From Rhea pennata (taxonomy: Eukaryota; Chordata; Aves; Rheiformes; Rheidae), in assembly GCF_028389875.1 (NCBI RefSeq), contig NC_084665.1, forward strand, positions 126,209,602-126,273,601: a DNA stretch of 64,000 nucleotides, given 5' to 3'. The notes below the pieces were generated by a model. The model was not told the DNA's origin and did no database searches. It saw only the letters and a program-made list of their open reading frames with translations. The translations under genes and the position numbers were made by a program. Position 1 is the first letter of the stretch. The number at the start of each line of letters is the position of its first letter. Shown here one piece after another: positions 1 through 12,605 of the stretch.

Positions 1-1623
1 CAATTACCAGCTGTTATCATCACACAGTGTCCCATCCTGTGTCACACAGATTGGGAGCCCACAGGCAAAAGTAAAGAAAAGAATGACGTGGTCATGGCCA
101 CACTTTGGAAGATGACCTGGTAGCATGGATGGCGAGATTCAGTATTCAGACACTTCATCTCCTTTCCTTTTGGTCCACATCCCACTTCCCAGGAGGAAGA
201 GGAACTGGTACTGGCTTTGGTGAGGACCATTGCCTGTGGACACCAGCCACATTCCAGCCAATTGGCCATGTCCGTGAGCTCATGGTTGTCAGCTAGGCTG
301 TTAGTTTCCATCAGTGACACCTCTTGGATCAGGTTACCAAAGCAATTCTGCTTGACCTTGTCTGGCTGCATCCCACGTCTGACAGTGTGGGCAGACATGC
401 TTCATCTCATCTCATCACTGGGCAGGCTACAGTTGCCCAGTAGGTCTCTTCACTCTGGTATATCTGAAGGATTAACCTCTTGGCTTCTGGGGTTATCATC
501 TACTAGACCCTAACTGTTGGCAGCATAAGCTGGCAGGCCCCCATGATCCCTCCTGCCACAGAGGGAATTAAATAACTTCCCTTGTTTACACTGTTAAATT
601 ACTAGGTCCTTGCTTTTGCCCTGACCAGCAAGAATTTATTCAAACAACTCCAGGGCATAGTTTGGGAGTCAATACATGCTACAGACCATTCCCAACAAGC
701 AACATGGGTATGGCCACTTCACTTCAGAGGCTGGGAGAGTTTGGTAGTATAGATAAGTCAGACAAGGCCAGGAGATCTCAGGGCAAGAAAAAGGGCCTTC
801 AGACTAGTTCCTTTCCTAGTATAGATGCAGTCGCTGTTGCCCGGATGTTCAGACCCATCAAAGCCTTCCTATTTCACACTTTCATGGCCCCTTTCTCATC
901 TCCTCTTGACCCAGCAGCATCCACCTGCATATCTTTTTCCTGGAACCTATGCTTGTCTTTTCCAGGTGGCATGGCCATTACTCCTCTGGAACAAAGTGGG
1001 CTCAGACCTCACACTAGTATAAAAGAAAGGCTATATTTTAGAGAAAATATGCAGACTGACAGGATTTCCACGTGGCATGAGAGAGAGAAACCTTCTCAAA
1101 CATGATAGTGGGAGCATAAAGGTCTAAAGGATCACCAAGGAAATGGCGGTGTCAGTAGAAATTAATAAGGAAACACACAGTTATGTTATTCTAGCACATG
1201 ACAGAGTAAAACATTAGGATATATGCAAAGGGAACTCTGAGAAAAGACAGACCTGGGACATGGACACAAATTCTCTTCCTGCACTGCTGATATATAACGT
1301 TGAGGGATATTTCAACCTGCAGGATAATAAAAGGTTCTCATCAAGTCCTATTCTGAAGATATGCCTTCTCTAGCACTGTCTATCTCCAGAGCAAGGCAGT
1401 GACTCAGTTACAACACTATGGGAAACAAGTCATTAACAGATTAATTCACAGAGTTTCACAACATAGTTTCACATCGGGTTGCCCTTGGAGTCTCCTGGCC
1501 AGGTGTTACTCAGGAAGTATGTGACAAGCTTTCCAGATACCTGCTGGAAGGTCCCCAGCTCCTTCCTCCCCATGGAAGCTGAGACTCAGGTACCTGATTT
1601 TGAGTGCTGTTTTTCTAATATGA

Positions 1624-1670
1624 CAAAAAAAAAAAAAAAAAAAAAAAAGAAAGAAAAAAAAAGAAAAAAA
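1624..1670. repeat. A-rich homopolymer tract
   Basis: A run of about 25 A followed by A-rich sequence with single G interruptions. No recognisable retrocopy lies directly upstream. Confidence 0.9.
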
Positions 1671-4600
1671 AATCTGGCTGCCTTTGTCTTGGCAGCTTCC
1701 TTTCACGACAGAATGTCTGCTGCAGGAGAAGCCAGGATTTTCGTTTCCCTCCTTCCCTCCATTATTCCTGCATATTCCTCTTCCAGGGCCTTTTCCTTAT
1801 CTGTTACCACTTTCCTGTTTTTCTTCCTCACCCAGCACCCTCCAGCCTCCCCGGCTCCTTAATGATTGGCTCATGTCGAAGCGCTTCCTCCTTCAACTAA
1901 TGTCTTCCCAGATATAGCCCCAGACATGGAGTCTGAGGCCAGACATCCAGGGATAGTGCTGTGTCGCACGGGCAGTCCACAGGGCCCTCTCAGAAGAGGG
2001 TGGCGGCGTTGTCCCCGTGCCGAAGGAAACGGCACGAGGAGGAAGTCAAAAGCATTGGAATCCCAGAATATCTCTGCAATGGGCTACCCCAGGGATGCAG
2101 AGATAAGCAAAAAAGCCTAATGCTTTGGAGGTCAGGGCTGTTCATTCGAGATGTTTGTGCTGCTTCTGGCATAAACATCAGTCTTTGTTTTCCCAGCGTT
2201 CTCCAGCATCCTTTGTGGAGCAGGGGCAGTTGTTTATTCAGCCTCTGCTCACCTTGGGACAGGCAGGTCAGCGGTGCAGAGGGGAAGAAGATGCTAAAGG
2301 CCATGAGGACTATATTAAGAGAGCCAGCCTCTGACACAGCAGTTCCCAGAAGAGGGTCCCCTCTTTTTTACTATTTGTTTCTTTGGGTAGATGCCAGCTC
2401 AGGATTAGGACCTCTCTTCGCCTGTAGCTGGAAAAACACAGGCCTAAGACACAGGGCCACTCATTGCCTCTCATGTGAGATCTCCAAGCACTTGGTGCAC
2501 ACAGGGGGCCAAGGTCACAGAGCCCTCTCTAATAGGACATCTGCTCACCTCATGAGGACTACTGCAAATGATATCCACCTCACACCTCAGCAGACCAATC
2601 CCAAGAGCAGACTGGAGCCCATGACTCTCCCAAACAGCAGCACACTAGGCCTCACAAGGTCTCAGAGAGGTCATGGATCCTCTCTGCAGCTGGAGCATGG
2701 CAGCAATGCCCCTCTGGCGAAGTCCACAGGGTGCATTCAGACTGGGATCCATCTCCTGGAGAGTCATCGGGTCCCTCAGCATGGTCAAAGGCACAGCTGG
2801 AAGTTACCATCCTTTATGTCCCCATCCCAGCAGTGCCAAAGGCCCTGGAGAAGCCTCCTGCACCCAAGTGACATCCCTGGAGGTACATGGCCTGGAGGCC
2901 AGCCCCAATCCACCACTGCATGGAGATATCAAATGGACTGCCCACAAGAACTTCCCAGTCTCTGCCCTGGGGCATCTGCCTTATTTTCTCCCCAAAGAAG
3001 AACGCTTCCTCATGGCTAAAGAAGACCTATTTAAATCTGGTTGACGCTCTAGCTAATCAGCTAGGAAGCAGCTCAGCTCCAGACAGACTTTCACCCCACA
3101 TCTCAAGACCCTAAAGCCCCAAAATAGCATAAGCTTACACTCTAGCCTCAGTTTAAATATATACATGTGACTCTATTACACTAAGTACTAATCATCTGCC
3201 TAAAGCAAAACATATTTACTGTCTCAAGGCCAGCTCTCTTCCAAGCTGAAACAAGCACCTTCCTCCTGCTTTATTTAACAGAATGATTTAGCTGGAAGGA
3301 AAGTGCTTAGGGAGGCAGTGGGGGTGGAGTGAGCTTGGAAATCAACCATGGGAGAAAACCTGCAGTTCCTTTCTTTCCTCCTCTGTCCTAATGTGGCTGC
3401 TGCAAGATGCTCTCATTTCTTCTCCTCAGGCAATTCCAATTCAAAGTAGGGAGATTGTTGGTTATTAGCTGTGTTGCTCATGCTCTGCCCAGCACTTTTA
3501 AGTCTTTAGCACCCTTGATTATGACCGGCTGTGTTTGTTGTACTTGTGCAAGAGATTTGCTTCCCTCCCAAACCTTCAGATCTTCATCTCCAACCAGAGA
3601 TTTCCAGGATTAGCTGGTGCACCTTTTCCTCTGCCCAGGAGATGGTCCAGAGCATCGTTCCAGCTCCTCGCTCTCCCCTGTCCTATGTTGCTGTCCATCT
3701 AATCCCACAAGGATAGTTTGCCTGAAGTTTAATCGGTTGCCTCTGTGAATGGAAATTCTAACTAATGAAAGTGAGATTGGTACTTTTAAATACCATAGTA
3801 TTCTGTGGTGGTGAGAAAATAGGGACAGTAACACAAGAAACCTCTCTAAAATCCCCACACAGAGGAAGGACAACATGCAGCCTCCTATTACTCTTCACCA
3901 CTTTGCATCTTATGGTCAGTCCTGTTCCCATTTGGAAGTCCTGACTTCCCCAGCCAGGAGATACTTGCCCAAATCTTTGTTTGCAGCTGCAGACGTTGAG
4001 CAAGCCTTACGAGCAATTTCAGCTGTTCACCCCAGGACAGGGACTCCTATTGGGAGCTGTACTAGGGCATGCAGGAACGAAGGTTCAATCCCCTTTGCCA
4101 TGGGTATCCCATGGTGCTCAGCTTCCTATTTGTTTCCAATATTTCCAATATTCAAATGAGTTACCTCATTTAGCTGCCAGCTGGTGCTTAAAATGGTCTC
4201 ACCAATTTCTGTGAGGGTCAGTATTTGCTAGAAGCTGCCAAGGAGGCTGTCCCAGCCTGAGAGACACACAAGGGTGTCACGAGGCTAGGATTTGATTCCA
4301 TATCCCCTGTAGGCACAGATAAGGCTTCTGCAATCCCAGTCTCTCACCACCTCCTAATTTTCCTCAACTCTGAACAGAAACTGCCTTTGTCTCATTTTAG
4401 GAAGGGCTAGGAAGAGGAGGGCATCATCCGAGCCCGCTCTACGGGGGACAGAGAACCGTGATCACATCTGGAGGGGAGCTGGAGCTTAAAGTAAGGAAAA
4501 CTCTCCCTGCCCATCTCTCTCTACTCACTCAGAGGGATGCTGGGGTGCAGGACCCTTCCCCCTCATATGGTTTGAAAATGGGAAGGGATGAAAAACATCT

Positions 4601-7344
4601 GGATCTCCCAGCTTCTTATGGGTATTTAGGGGGCCAATTCCCATGACACCGTGGAACACGGAGGTGACAGGAATCATCCTTCAGGAGGAGAGTGAGCTGG
4701 ATGTCCTGCTAGATATTTTCTGCTTCCACCAAGGAAATCTGCTATGCTCACATTCCTCCAGCGCTTTGCAAAGCCATGCAGGACCACGAGATGGCATCAA
4801 AAACCAGCGCAGCCCCAGCCAGACCGATTTCCCCTGCTTCCTGGCTGTGTCCAGCAAACCCATCCCACTCTTCCTTGGACCATCAGCTCCCCATCGACCT
4901 CCCTCTTTGTCAGAACAACTTCTTTAAATAAATTGAAATGAAATAAAACATGCCTCCAGTTCGTGCTCTATCCAAAACAGGTCCATGTTGCCTCTTAAGC
5001 ACCCTGTCTCTTCCTACAAGTCCTGCCCAGTCCATAATCTCTCTTCTCTGACCCTCTGAAAACCCTCCCAGCACTTTGCCCTTCCTGCCCCAGCTCCTTA
5101 TGAATTACCCTGATTTTCAGTCCCATCACATCTTCTCTGATTTCCATTTTCCCTTAGAGGCAAATAAAATAATACAAGTATAAATATATATACACCTTCA
5201 ACTCCGTATCATCTACCAAACCCCAAAACAGTACAAGCCAAGTATTTTGGCCTAAGGAACCACACAGAGAGTGGGAGGGACCAAGAGGTTGAGATAACTT
5301 CAGTGGTACAGATAGGAGTCCAGGAGTCTCTTTGAATAGACAGACTATAGGAGCCAACAGTCTATCTTGGAAAACATCCTCCCAGTCCCATACTGGGAGG
5401 GAAGAGTCAACTAAAGGTAAGAGCAAGCCCCACCAGCCAAGATCCACAGGGCCACCTTGCTCAGGATCTTGTCCTCAGACACAGTCAACCTCTGATCCTG
5501 CAGAGGAAGACAAAATAATTAAACGCTTCCCCCAAAAAAGCTGTGACTATTACTCTCCCCTTAAAGCTGCTCTTGCAGTGGAAGACAGTGACAAGAAGGT
5601 CCTGTTGGAGAGCCAAGGACACAAAAACAGGGTTGTTTTATCTGCCTCCCTGTCCGGTTCAGAGTAGAATCAGAAGAACACTGCAACTGCAAATTTTTGT
5701 GGTGCATGTTGCTGTCCCAGCTTCACTTCCTCTTTCCAGTGAATTTCCTCCTCCAGGGCTGGCTGGAGGTTTCTTTCTGAAACACAAGAGCTGTCCCCAT
5801 CCTGGCTTTTGGTGTCTCGCTTTTCTTACGCAAACCTGTCATCTGAGCGCAGGGAGTGCCCAAAGGGGAAGTTAGCTCCAAGCTTTCTGGCCACAAACTG
5901 GGAGAGAAGCACAGAGATTACAGCCAGGATGGAGGTGAAAGCCCAGCCGCAGCAAACACTGGAGGAAGGAAGTCAAGACTAAATGCTCTGGGGAGAAGAG
6001 CTGAACATCTGAGCTCAGCCCTCACTTACTACCTCTCCCAAATCACTGCAAGACCCGCATTTTCGTGATGTACAGTGGGAGCAATGCCAAAGTCAGGTGG
6101 ATACTATAAGGAGGCCACAGCACCTTCCCCAAGGGGTCTGAACCCACCTAACTCAGGGCATGCAGAGGTCAGAAAGGTGCCCAGGGAGCAATGTGTTTCC
6201 CACTCACTCCCAGACATCTCCATCTGTTTGGGACCGGTCAGCATCGGTTCCCAAAGCCGAGCAGGCCCCACGTGCAGAGGGAGGCAGCACAGAGGACCCA
6301 GCCCAAAAGCCAGCATGGAAGTCCCCTCAACATGGCACAAAATGAACGGTAAAACTTCCCATGGATTCAAATATCAGCCAGGGTTGTGAAAGAAAAGTCG
6401 ATCCCAATCTGCTAAACAGACAGGCCCTCCTCCGGCTCAAAGAGTCTCTGAACCAAAAATTGCTGGGAGAGCTGGCAAGAGAGTTTGCACAAAATTTAAT
6501 AACTGAGCAGTAACTTTCACATCTGGATGCTGCATCAGATGCAGGATAAATTTTGCCCTCAACCTCTCCAACATGTCAGTAACAATTGTGAAATAAAAAA
6601 TGTATTTCCACCTTCAGATGAAAGTTGGGTATTTGCTAGGGTGCAGCAAAGATTTAGAGCAGTTTATCTTATTTGCTTCATGTCAGAGGGGAGATACCCC
6701 AGAAGGAGACTCAGCTACCTGAAAATGAGGGCATCATGCCATGGATGAATAGGGAACCAAGAAGAGGGTTTTTTGGCAGGAACACAGAAATGCTATTGCA
6801 CACTAAATACAGCTAACAGCAGTCATGAGGCAGGGAGGTGGAAGTGGGGAACCTGCAGGAAACCCCTGCGTTTTAGGATTACTCTGACCAGCTGTGAAAT
6901 ACAGCTGAGCACAGGACCTAAACATGGATTTAATTAAATGTGGGTTTAATTTAGACAAAGATTTTGCCCTGCCAGCTCTGTTTTTTCCACGCAAAAAGAG
7001 CGAATCTCCACAAGTCTCCACAAGTGGCTTTTAATTTAAGATGAGGAATTAAGTCAAGCCTCCTGAGAGGGGACATATGGGATCTATGTATATGTGTCTT
7101 CCCTGCAACAGGAGGAAGAAACTGGGAGCTGCCAGTAAGGTCAGGGCAAATTTTCAGGAGTGCAAAGATGCAGAAGAAAGCCAGGATCATCTCGTGGTAG
7201 TCCAAACTGTGTGAGGCATCAGAAGATAATTATAACAGTGCAGGAAAAGGGTCTGTGTCACAAAAAAAAATGTTCACTAATACCCATGCAAAAGCAGTGC
7301 CAACATGGGAAAACAGGATCCTGGACTGAGCTTGATTTCTAGAG

Positions 7345-7416
7345 TCCAGCTACCACTGTGCCAGAGGTAAGGTCTCAGAGATAAGAGACCTTACCTCTGG
7401 CACAGTGGTAGCTGGA
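7345..7416. repeat. Perfect 32-bp inverted repeat with 8-nt loop
   Basis: Positions 7,345-7,376 are the exact reverse complement of 7,385-7,416, with loop AGAGATAA at 7,377-7,384. There is no mismatch across 32 base pairs. The whole structure is 72 nt, the size of a microRNA precursor, but perfect pairing is unusual for a microRNA. It could be a recent snap-back duplication, a tiny palindromic element or an assembly artefact. Confidence 0.95.
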
Positions 7417-7465
7417 ATAAACTGGGAATGGATTTCCCAGGCGGTTTCTCTCTTCATCCTGCCCC

Positions 7466-7489
7466 CCCCCCCCCCAAAAAAAAACTTTG
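7466..7489. repeat. Poly-C / poly-A junction
   Basis: A run of about 15 C directly followed by a run of A. It is a low-complexity tract prone to length variation. Confidence 0.85.
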
Positions 7490-7793
7490 CAGGAGCAAAC
7501 AATGGTCTTTGCATTGCCTCCCTGCGTGCAGCTGGAGCCAGCGTGCTCTGCTCTCACTGTCCCTCTGCTCACCCAGATCTGGAGTCAGTCAGTGCCAGCA
7601 GGGGTGGGAAGGAGCTTTTTGCTTATGTCACAGATTCCTGAGTCATCTTCTAGCAAAGTCACCTGCTCCCTCACGAGCTCAGCTGAGTGGACAGAGGCCA
7701 CAGAGTTGCGTAACCAGAGTTCCCCATTTGCAAGGATTTGCTGGGGGCAAGCAGGAGGATGCTGCAAGATTGGCCCAGAAAGAGCCCCTGAGC

Positions 7794-7794
<1 letters not shown>

Positions 7795-7854
<60 letters not shown>
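7795..7854 (+). repeat. Poly(A) tract of 60 nt
   Basis: Sixty uninterrupted A residues. CR1, the main bird retroposon, does not end in poly(A), so such a tract is not explained by ordinary avian CR1 copies. No open frame or processed-gene body is recognisable upstream. Confidence 0.95.
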
Positions 7855-7855
<1 letters not shown>

Positions 7856-8074
7856 ATGACCAGAGAGCACCTTCAGCCTTACAGGCAGCACTGGCAATGC
7901 AAGGCAAAAGCAAGGGGCTCACAGGCAGCTTTAAGGACACCAAGACCCCCTCCCCTTTCCATCCACTTTGCTGGGTCTGCCGTGCCACCCATGCTGGGCT
8001 GATGGGGGAGGCTAAATTTAGCTCTGCTTGTGCCTGCACCGCACAGCCGAGTGCTGGTCCTTCCCACTCTGTCC

Positions 8075-8094
8075 TTTTTTTTTTTTTTTTTTTT
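8075..8094. repeat. Poly(T) tract of 20 nt
   Basis: Twenty T residues, 220 bp to the right of the 60-nt A tract and complementary to it. Confidence 0.95.
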
Positions 8095-10273
8095 GATGAG
8101 ATACTGCAATGTGAGAGGGAGAAGAGATGCAAAGCCAAGCTTTGCTCTTCATTTTGCCTGCTAGTTGGGCATCTCCTGTCTTAGCTCTTGTGTGTGACCC
8201 AGCGGGACCATGCAGCCCCCTTGCCCCGCTGGCTGCCTGGCCTCTTGCTCAATAGGGACAGCAAAGTGAATGTTCTGGCTGAGCAGCAAAACCTAGTCAA
8301 CAAACTGTCACCTGCTGTGGGATAAGGCTAAATACAGACAAATTAGCCAAACCCAGTACAGTATTATGTTTTAGTGAGTTTTTTTTAAGGCTCAGAAGCC
8401 ATCAATAGCCTGGGCAGCTCTTGAAAGCTTCCAGACCCAGAGAGAGAATTTGAACTCGGGGTGTCCCAGTTCCCACTGTGGAGCTGAGAGTTACATCTGT
8501 GTCCAGCTCTTACATCAAGGATTTACCAGGCAAAGCTATGGCTGTATAAAACCCTGCTTCCCAGTTGCCTTTGGTAAGTCATTTATTTTGGCAGGCGATC
8601 CAACCATAATAACATTTATTATCCTCATCAAAACCCACGCGATTAGTCAGGTGAGACGTTCTGCCATTGGGAGGAAGTGCAAACCAGCTGTAAATCTGCA
8701 TAAGTTATAGATTGATCATTGATAGAGATATATATAACTCACACTGAAATCAGTTAGGTTCTGCGTGTCTGGGTATAAGATGTACTTTTGGGGCTTTCTA
8801 AGCGCTGAAGCACTAGCTTTCCATTTTTACAGATGAAGAACCCAACCACTCCAAAATAACACAGGAGACCAATCTAGTCTGGCTAATTCCCAATTTAAAA
8901 CAATAAACGTTGATATGCACCATTAAAATAATCTTTCTTGGACCAAAAACGTACTTTTATTGCATTGATAATGAGACGTCCCTGAACTTCCCAAGTTGAG
9001 TAACTTGCAACATCTTGCAGATTAAGTGGTTTGATATAGCACTAAATAACACCCAAGGAGAGGAAAACTGGACCTGCCTAAGAAAGACAATTTTGGCTTT
9101 CAAGGACATATTGTGAAAAGAAGATGCTAGAAAAGGGCTGCACCAATGGGGAGTCAAGGTTAAAAACATAAAGAAAAGAAGTGAGGGCAAAAACAGTGTA
9201 GTGCTGTTTGGGTAGTAAAACTTTAGTGCTTCAAAGTGTCTAGTTAGAGTGAACAAGGAAAAATCGGCACTAACCAAGATGGAGATGTGTTTAGGTTACA
9301 TGGAGCTAGAACAAAATCCTGCAGCCAAGCTGCGCAGTTCAAGCTTTGGAGAGGAGCCCATTTCATTTCTACCCTACACCAAGCCAAGCTATTTGCTTTA
9401 AGTAAATATCCACCCATCTCCTGTCCTTGTCCTGAGCAATAATGACTGAAAAAAGAAAAGGATCTAAATGAGGCATTTAACTGTCATCAGCAAGAGGTGG
9501 CAGACCCTTTTGAGAGTCATCAAATTTTGAAATCTTGGAGATACAAAGACATGAAGCTCTTAACTGCTACATTATCCTTTCTGCGTGAAATTAATGTGTA
9601 CAGAAACTGCTTTTCTAAACTTAAGGAAGTTAATTTTGGAGCAGCTTGGTTAGCAGCTATTTGCTGAATAACACTGAACCAGGGAATCTGTGATTCAATC
9701 ATCAGGGATTCAAAAGGAGATAGGAAAGGGTTGCCCAAGGCCTCGTGGCTGTTTCCTTTATCTCGCTCCTGTGGCTGCGGATTTTGCTCCAAAGGCTGAA
9801 GCTTGGTCTGAGTAAACATTGTGTTTTCTTTTTCTCTTTTTTTTTTCCTCTGATATATTAAAATCTCATGCAAAACTAAGAAAAGCTTTTGTCTCATGCT
9901 GGGGTTGGGCACACAAGGAAATTACAGGTTCCCTCGAGCATTTTTAATGAGGGAACTTTGCTGGCTGGATTCAGTTTCTTATATACACAACCCTCCTCAA
10001 AGCCCGACACTTCCTTTACTCAACATGAACAAAAAAATACATGACGATTTTGAAATTTCCTCCGAGAGGACAAAAAGACCAGGAGAAGCCTACACAAAGT
10101 TTTAGGTTATACTTTCGGTTCTTGAAAAATATATGGAGCGTTCACAGAAAAATGGGCTCCCCACCGACAAAAAGTGAGAGAATATTGTCACAACCAAAAG
10201 GAAGAGCTCTACAATGCACAGCAAGACCCAGTGCCAGGGCATGAAGAGGTGCTTTATAGGAAGTGTATGAGTT

Positions 10274-10318
10274 TAAAAATGCACTTTTAAAAAAAAAAAT
10301 TTTTAAAAGTACGTTTTT
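10274..10318. repeat. AT-rich inverted repeat
   Basis: Two 19-nt arms of the form AAAAATGCACTTTTAAAAA and its near reverse complement flank a short A spacer. Two positions do not match. It resembles the end of a small palindromic element but has no identified family. Confidence 0.7.
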
Positions 10319-10680
10319 CAGGATGAATTTTAATATGAGCAGAAATAATACTATTATTCTGAGGACTTTATCTGGAAATGGGTCTCTGCTTGACCAGAGA
10401 AGAGTGCTAAAAACTCTTTTGAACTTCATCCAAATCTCTAAAGACGATATTTTGGTATCATCAGCAGAAATCTAGGAGTGAGCTTAAACAAGGTGGAAAA
10501 CCTATATTGGAAAATAAAGAGTTACCTGCAGCAAGTTACGGTAAAAGTGAACATTAATAATTTCCTGACTTCTGTTCTCCGTCATTACCTGCCATGTCCA
10601 CACAGCCATGAATGCTGAGTATTTCTGAACTAGACGGTACAAAGTTCAGGTCAAAAATCGACTTCCTTTGCCTGTGGGTT

Positions 10681-10714
10681 TTTTTTTCTTTTTTCTTTTT
10701 TTTTTTTTTTTTTT
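10681..10714. repeat. T-rich tract
   Basis: Several T runs separated by single C residues, ending in about 20 T. It is simple sequence. Confidence 0.85.
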
Positions 10715-11969
10715 GGTCAACAAAGACTTCACAGGCAATATGGAAAATTGCAAAACCAGGAGCCGGTAACGAGCACAGAGAGGGAATCTGGTGGGAGCTG
10801 GAGGCAGAGAGAGCTTATGCAGGTTACAAGAGATTTATTTACTTCTGTATTATTGTATTACTCAGCAAAGCATAAACAAAAAAGCAGGAAAGGGCTTTAC
10901 TGTTTGCAGGTTAAAAATTTTATCTGAAGATACGTAACAGTCTATGTGCCTCTGCACATACTCTGTCAAAGCATACTGTTGAATATAAAAAAAAAGGCTC
11001 TACTTTCGTTGCATCAGTATCAGTGTACATAGATAAGCATATTAAATATAAATTCTTGAATATTTTTAACACTTCACTTGGAAGCCTTCTAAACTGAAAT
11101 CAGCTATTAAAATACAAATATGACCAAAAAAACTGTGATTGGTTATAAGTGGCACTAGGAAAAAAAGATATATATATCCATAGGATTCTATGGGAAATAA
11201 ATACCAAATCCTCCCAAATATGCAAATGCTACTTATAAAAATACATATACATGGTGTAATACTTCTAAAACCATATATAGAGAAAGGGATCTCAGTAACT
11301 GCCAAGCAGCTGTATTTGATACCATACAGAAATGCTCTTAGGTGGCAAGTGAGTCTGGAATAGCCTTGCCCAGAGTCCACAGACTAAGGTGGGAAGAAGG
11401 GAGGAAAATCTTCTCTTTCTTTTTCCTATTCTGTTTGGTGTCTCCTTCTGGCCTAACATATAGAGCATGCACTCTTTTAAAGCATCCAAAACCTCCTGAA
11501 GATGTAGGGACATATACTAGCACCACTGCATCCCTCTGGCCTGGTGGGAAGGAGATGGCCTTTCCGTCCTGTCCTTGCAGCAATCCCTAATGCCGCAAAG
11601 CTGCAGCCGTTCCTGCAGCTCTTTTTTCCCACTAGTGAGTCTGCAGGGTTCCCCTTTTCACTCCCTAAAATAAGACCCAGGTGCTTCTCTTTCCAGTCTT
11701 TGCCAAGCATTTTCCATATTGGCTGCTGGATTTCAGCTGATTGATTAGCGTTATTATTTTCTATTATTTATATTCTATATTTATATTCTATTTCTATTAT
11801 TTTCTGCCAAAGCATTGCATCTATTTCTGAAGCTGGTGGAATTTTATCCCTATCCCTTCTTGGGGTAGGGGGAGAAAAGAAAGGAAAAAGTGATCTTTCT
11901 TGTTAAGAGATTTCACATCTCTGTATGCATGGGGAAAAATGCTGGATTTTCCAGCCTAAAAGCTCAGAG

Positions 11970-12605
11970 AATGCTAGCAGGATGGAGGAGGGATGGAGGC
12001 AGATACTGGTGGGATGCTAGTAGGGTGAAGGTGGGATGAAGACAGGACAGAAAGGATGGAGGAGGCGTGGAGATAGGATCTTTGTGGGATGGAGGTGGGA
12101 TGCAAGCAGGATGAAGGTGGGATGGGGGAGAGATGCAGTTAGGATGGGAATGGGATGGGAGGTGGGATGCAGATGGGAAGCAGGCAGGATACAAGCAGGA
12201 TAGAGGCAGGGTGGCTGCAGGATGCAGTCAGCGTGGATGCAGGATAGCAGTGGCATGGAAGAGGGATGAAGTCAGGATAGATGTGGGATGGAGGTGGGAT
12301 GCAAGTAGGATGAAGGTAGGATGGAGATGGGAAGCAGTTAGGATACAAACAGGATAGAGGCAGGATGGATGCAGTTAGGATGGGAATGAGATGACGGTGG
12401 GATGCAAGCAAAATGGAGGTGGGATGGAAGAGGGATGGAGATGGGATGAAGGCGGGAAGCAGTCAGGATGGAGGCAGGTTGGAAACGAGATGGTGGTGGC
12501 CTGAAGATGGGATGGAGATGGGACCCAGTTAGGAATGGAGATGGACGGCGGTGGGGTGGAGCCGGGACGGAGGCGGGATGAAGCCGGGAAGGAGGCGGGA
12601 CGGAG
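11970..12605. repeat. G-rich GGATG-type minisatellite upstream of CTSB
   Basis: About 640 bp of imperfect short units built on GGATGGAGGTGGGATG-like sequence. GGATG recurs roughly every 10-20 nt. The units become more GC-rich (GGCGGGA) toward the right, where the array merges with the CTSB CpG island. Several frames on both strands stay open only because the repeat lacks stop codons, so the predicted proteins there are not genes. Confidence 0.9.

Larger units (their letters stand above)
1..11965. other. Intergenic region left of CTSB, no gene recognised
   Basis: I examined both strands and found no exon that matches a protein family I know. The region holds scattered short open frames, homopolymer tracts (near 1,624, 7,795, 8,075 and 10,690), one perfect hairpin (7,345-7,416), one AT-rich inverted repeat (10,274-10,318) and one long open frame (1,961-3,019), reported separately. 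In birds the beta-defensin cluster is known to lie on the CTSB side of this block, so I looked for the six-cysteine pattern ending in a CC pair. No candidate had the right spacing. Distant or very divergent genes cannot be excluded by eye. Confidence 0.6.

Noticed and set aside
42-398. 118-codon - strand frame at the left edge, considered as part of a mobile-element protein
   Set aside because: No motif was convincing enough to assign it to any element family.
1961-3019. Annotating the 352-codon frame as a gene
   Set aside because: No family, no ATG start and no exon structure; kept only as a finding.
3407-3613. Frame with the cluster CVCCTC, checked as a defensin or metal-binding peptide
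   Set aside because: Only four clustered cysteines, no defensin spacing and no splice context.
11477-11710. Cys-containing - strand frame with a CC pair, checked as a beta-defensin
   Set aside because: Cysteine spacing does not fit C-x6-C-x(3-5)-C-x(9-10)-C-x6-CC and no signal-peptide exon is nearby.
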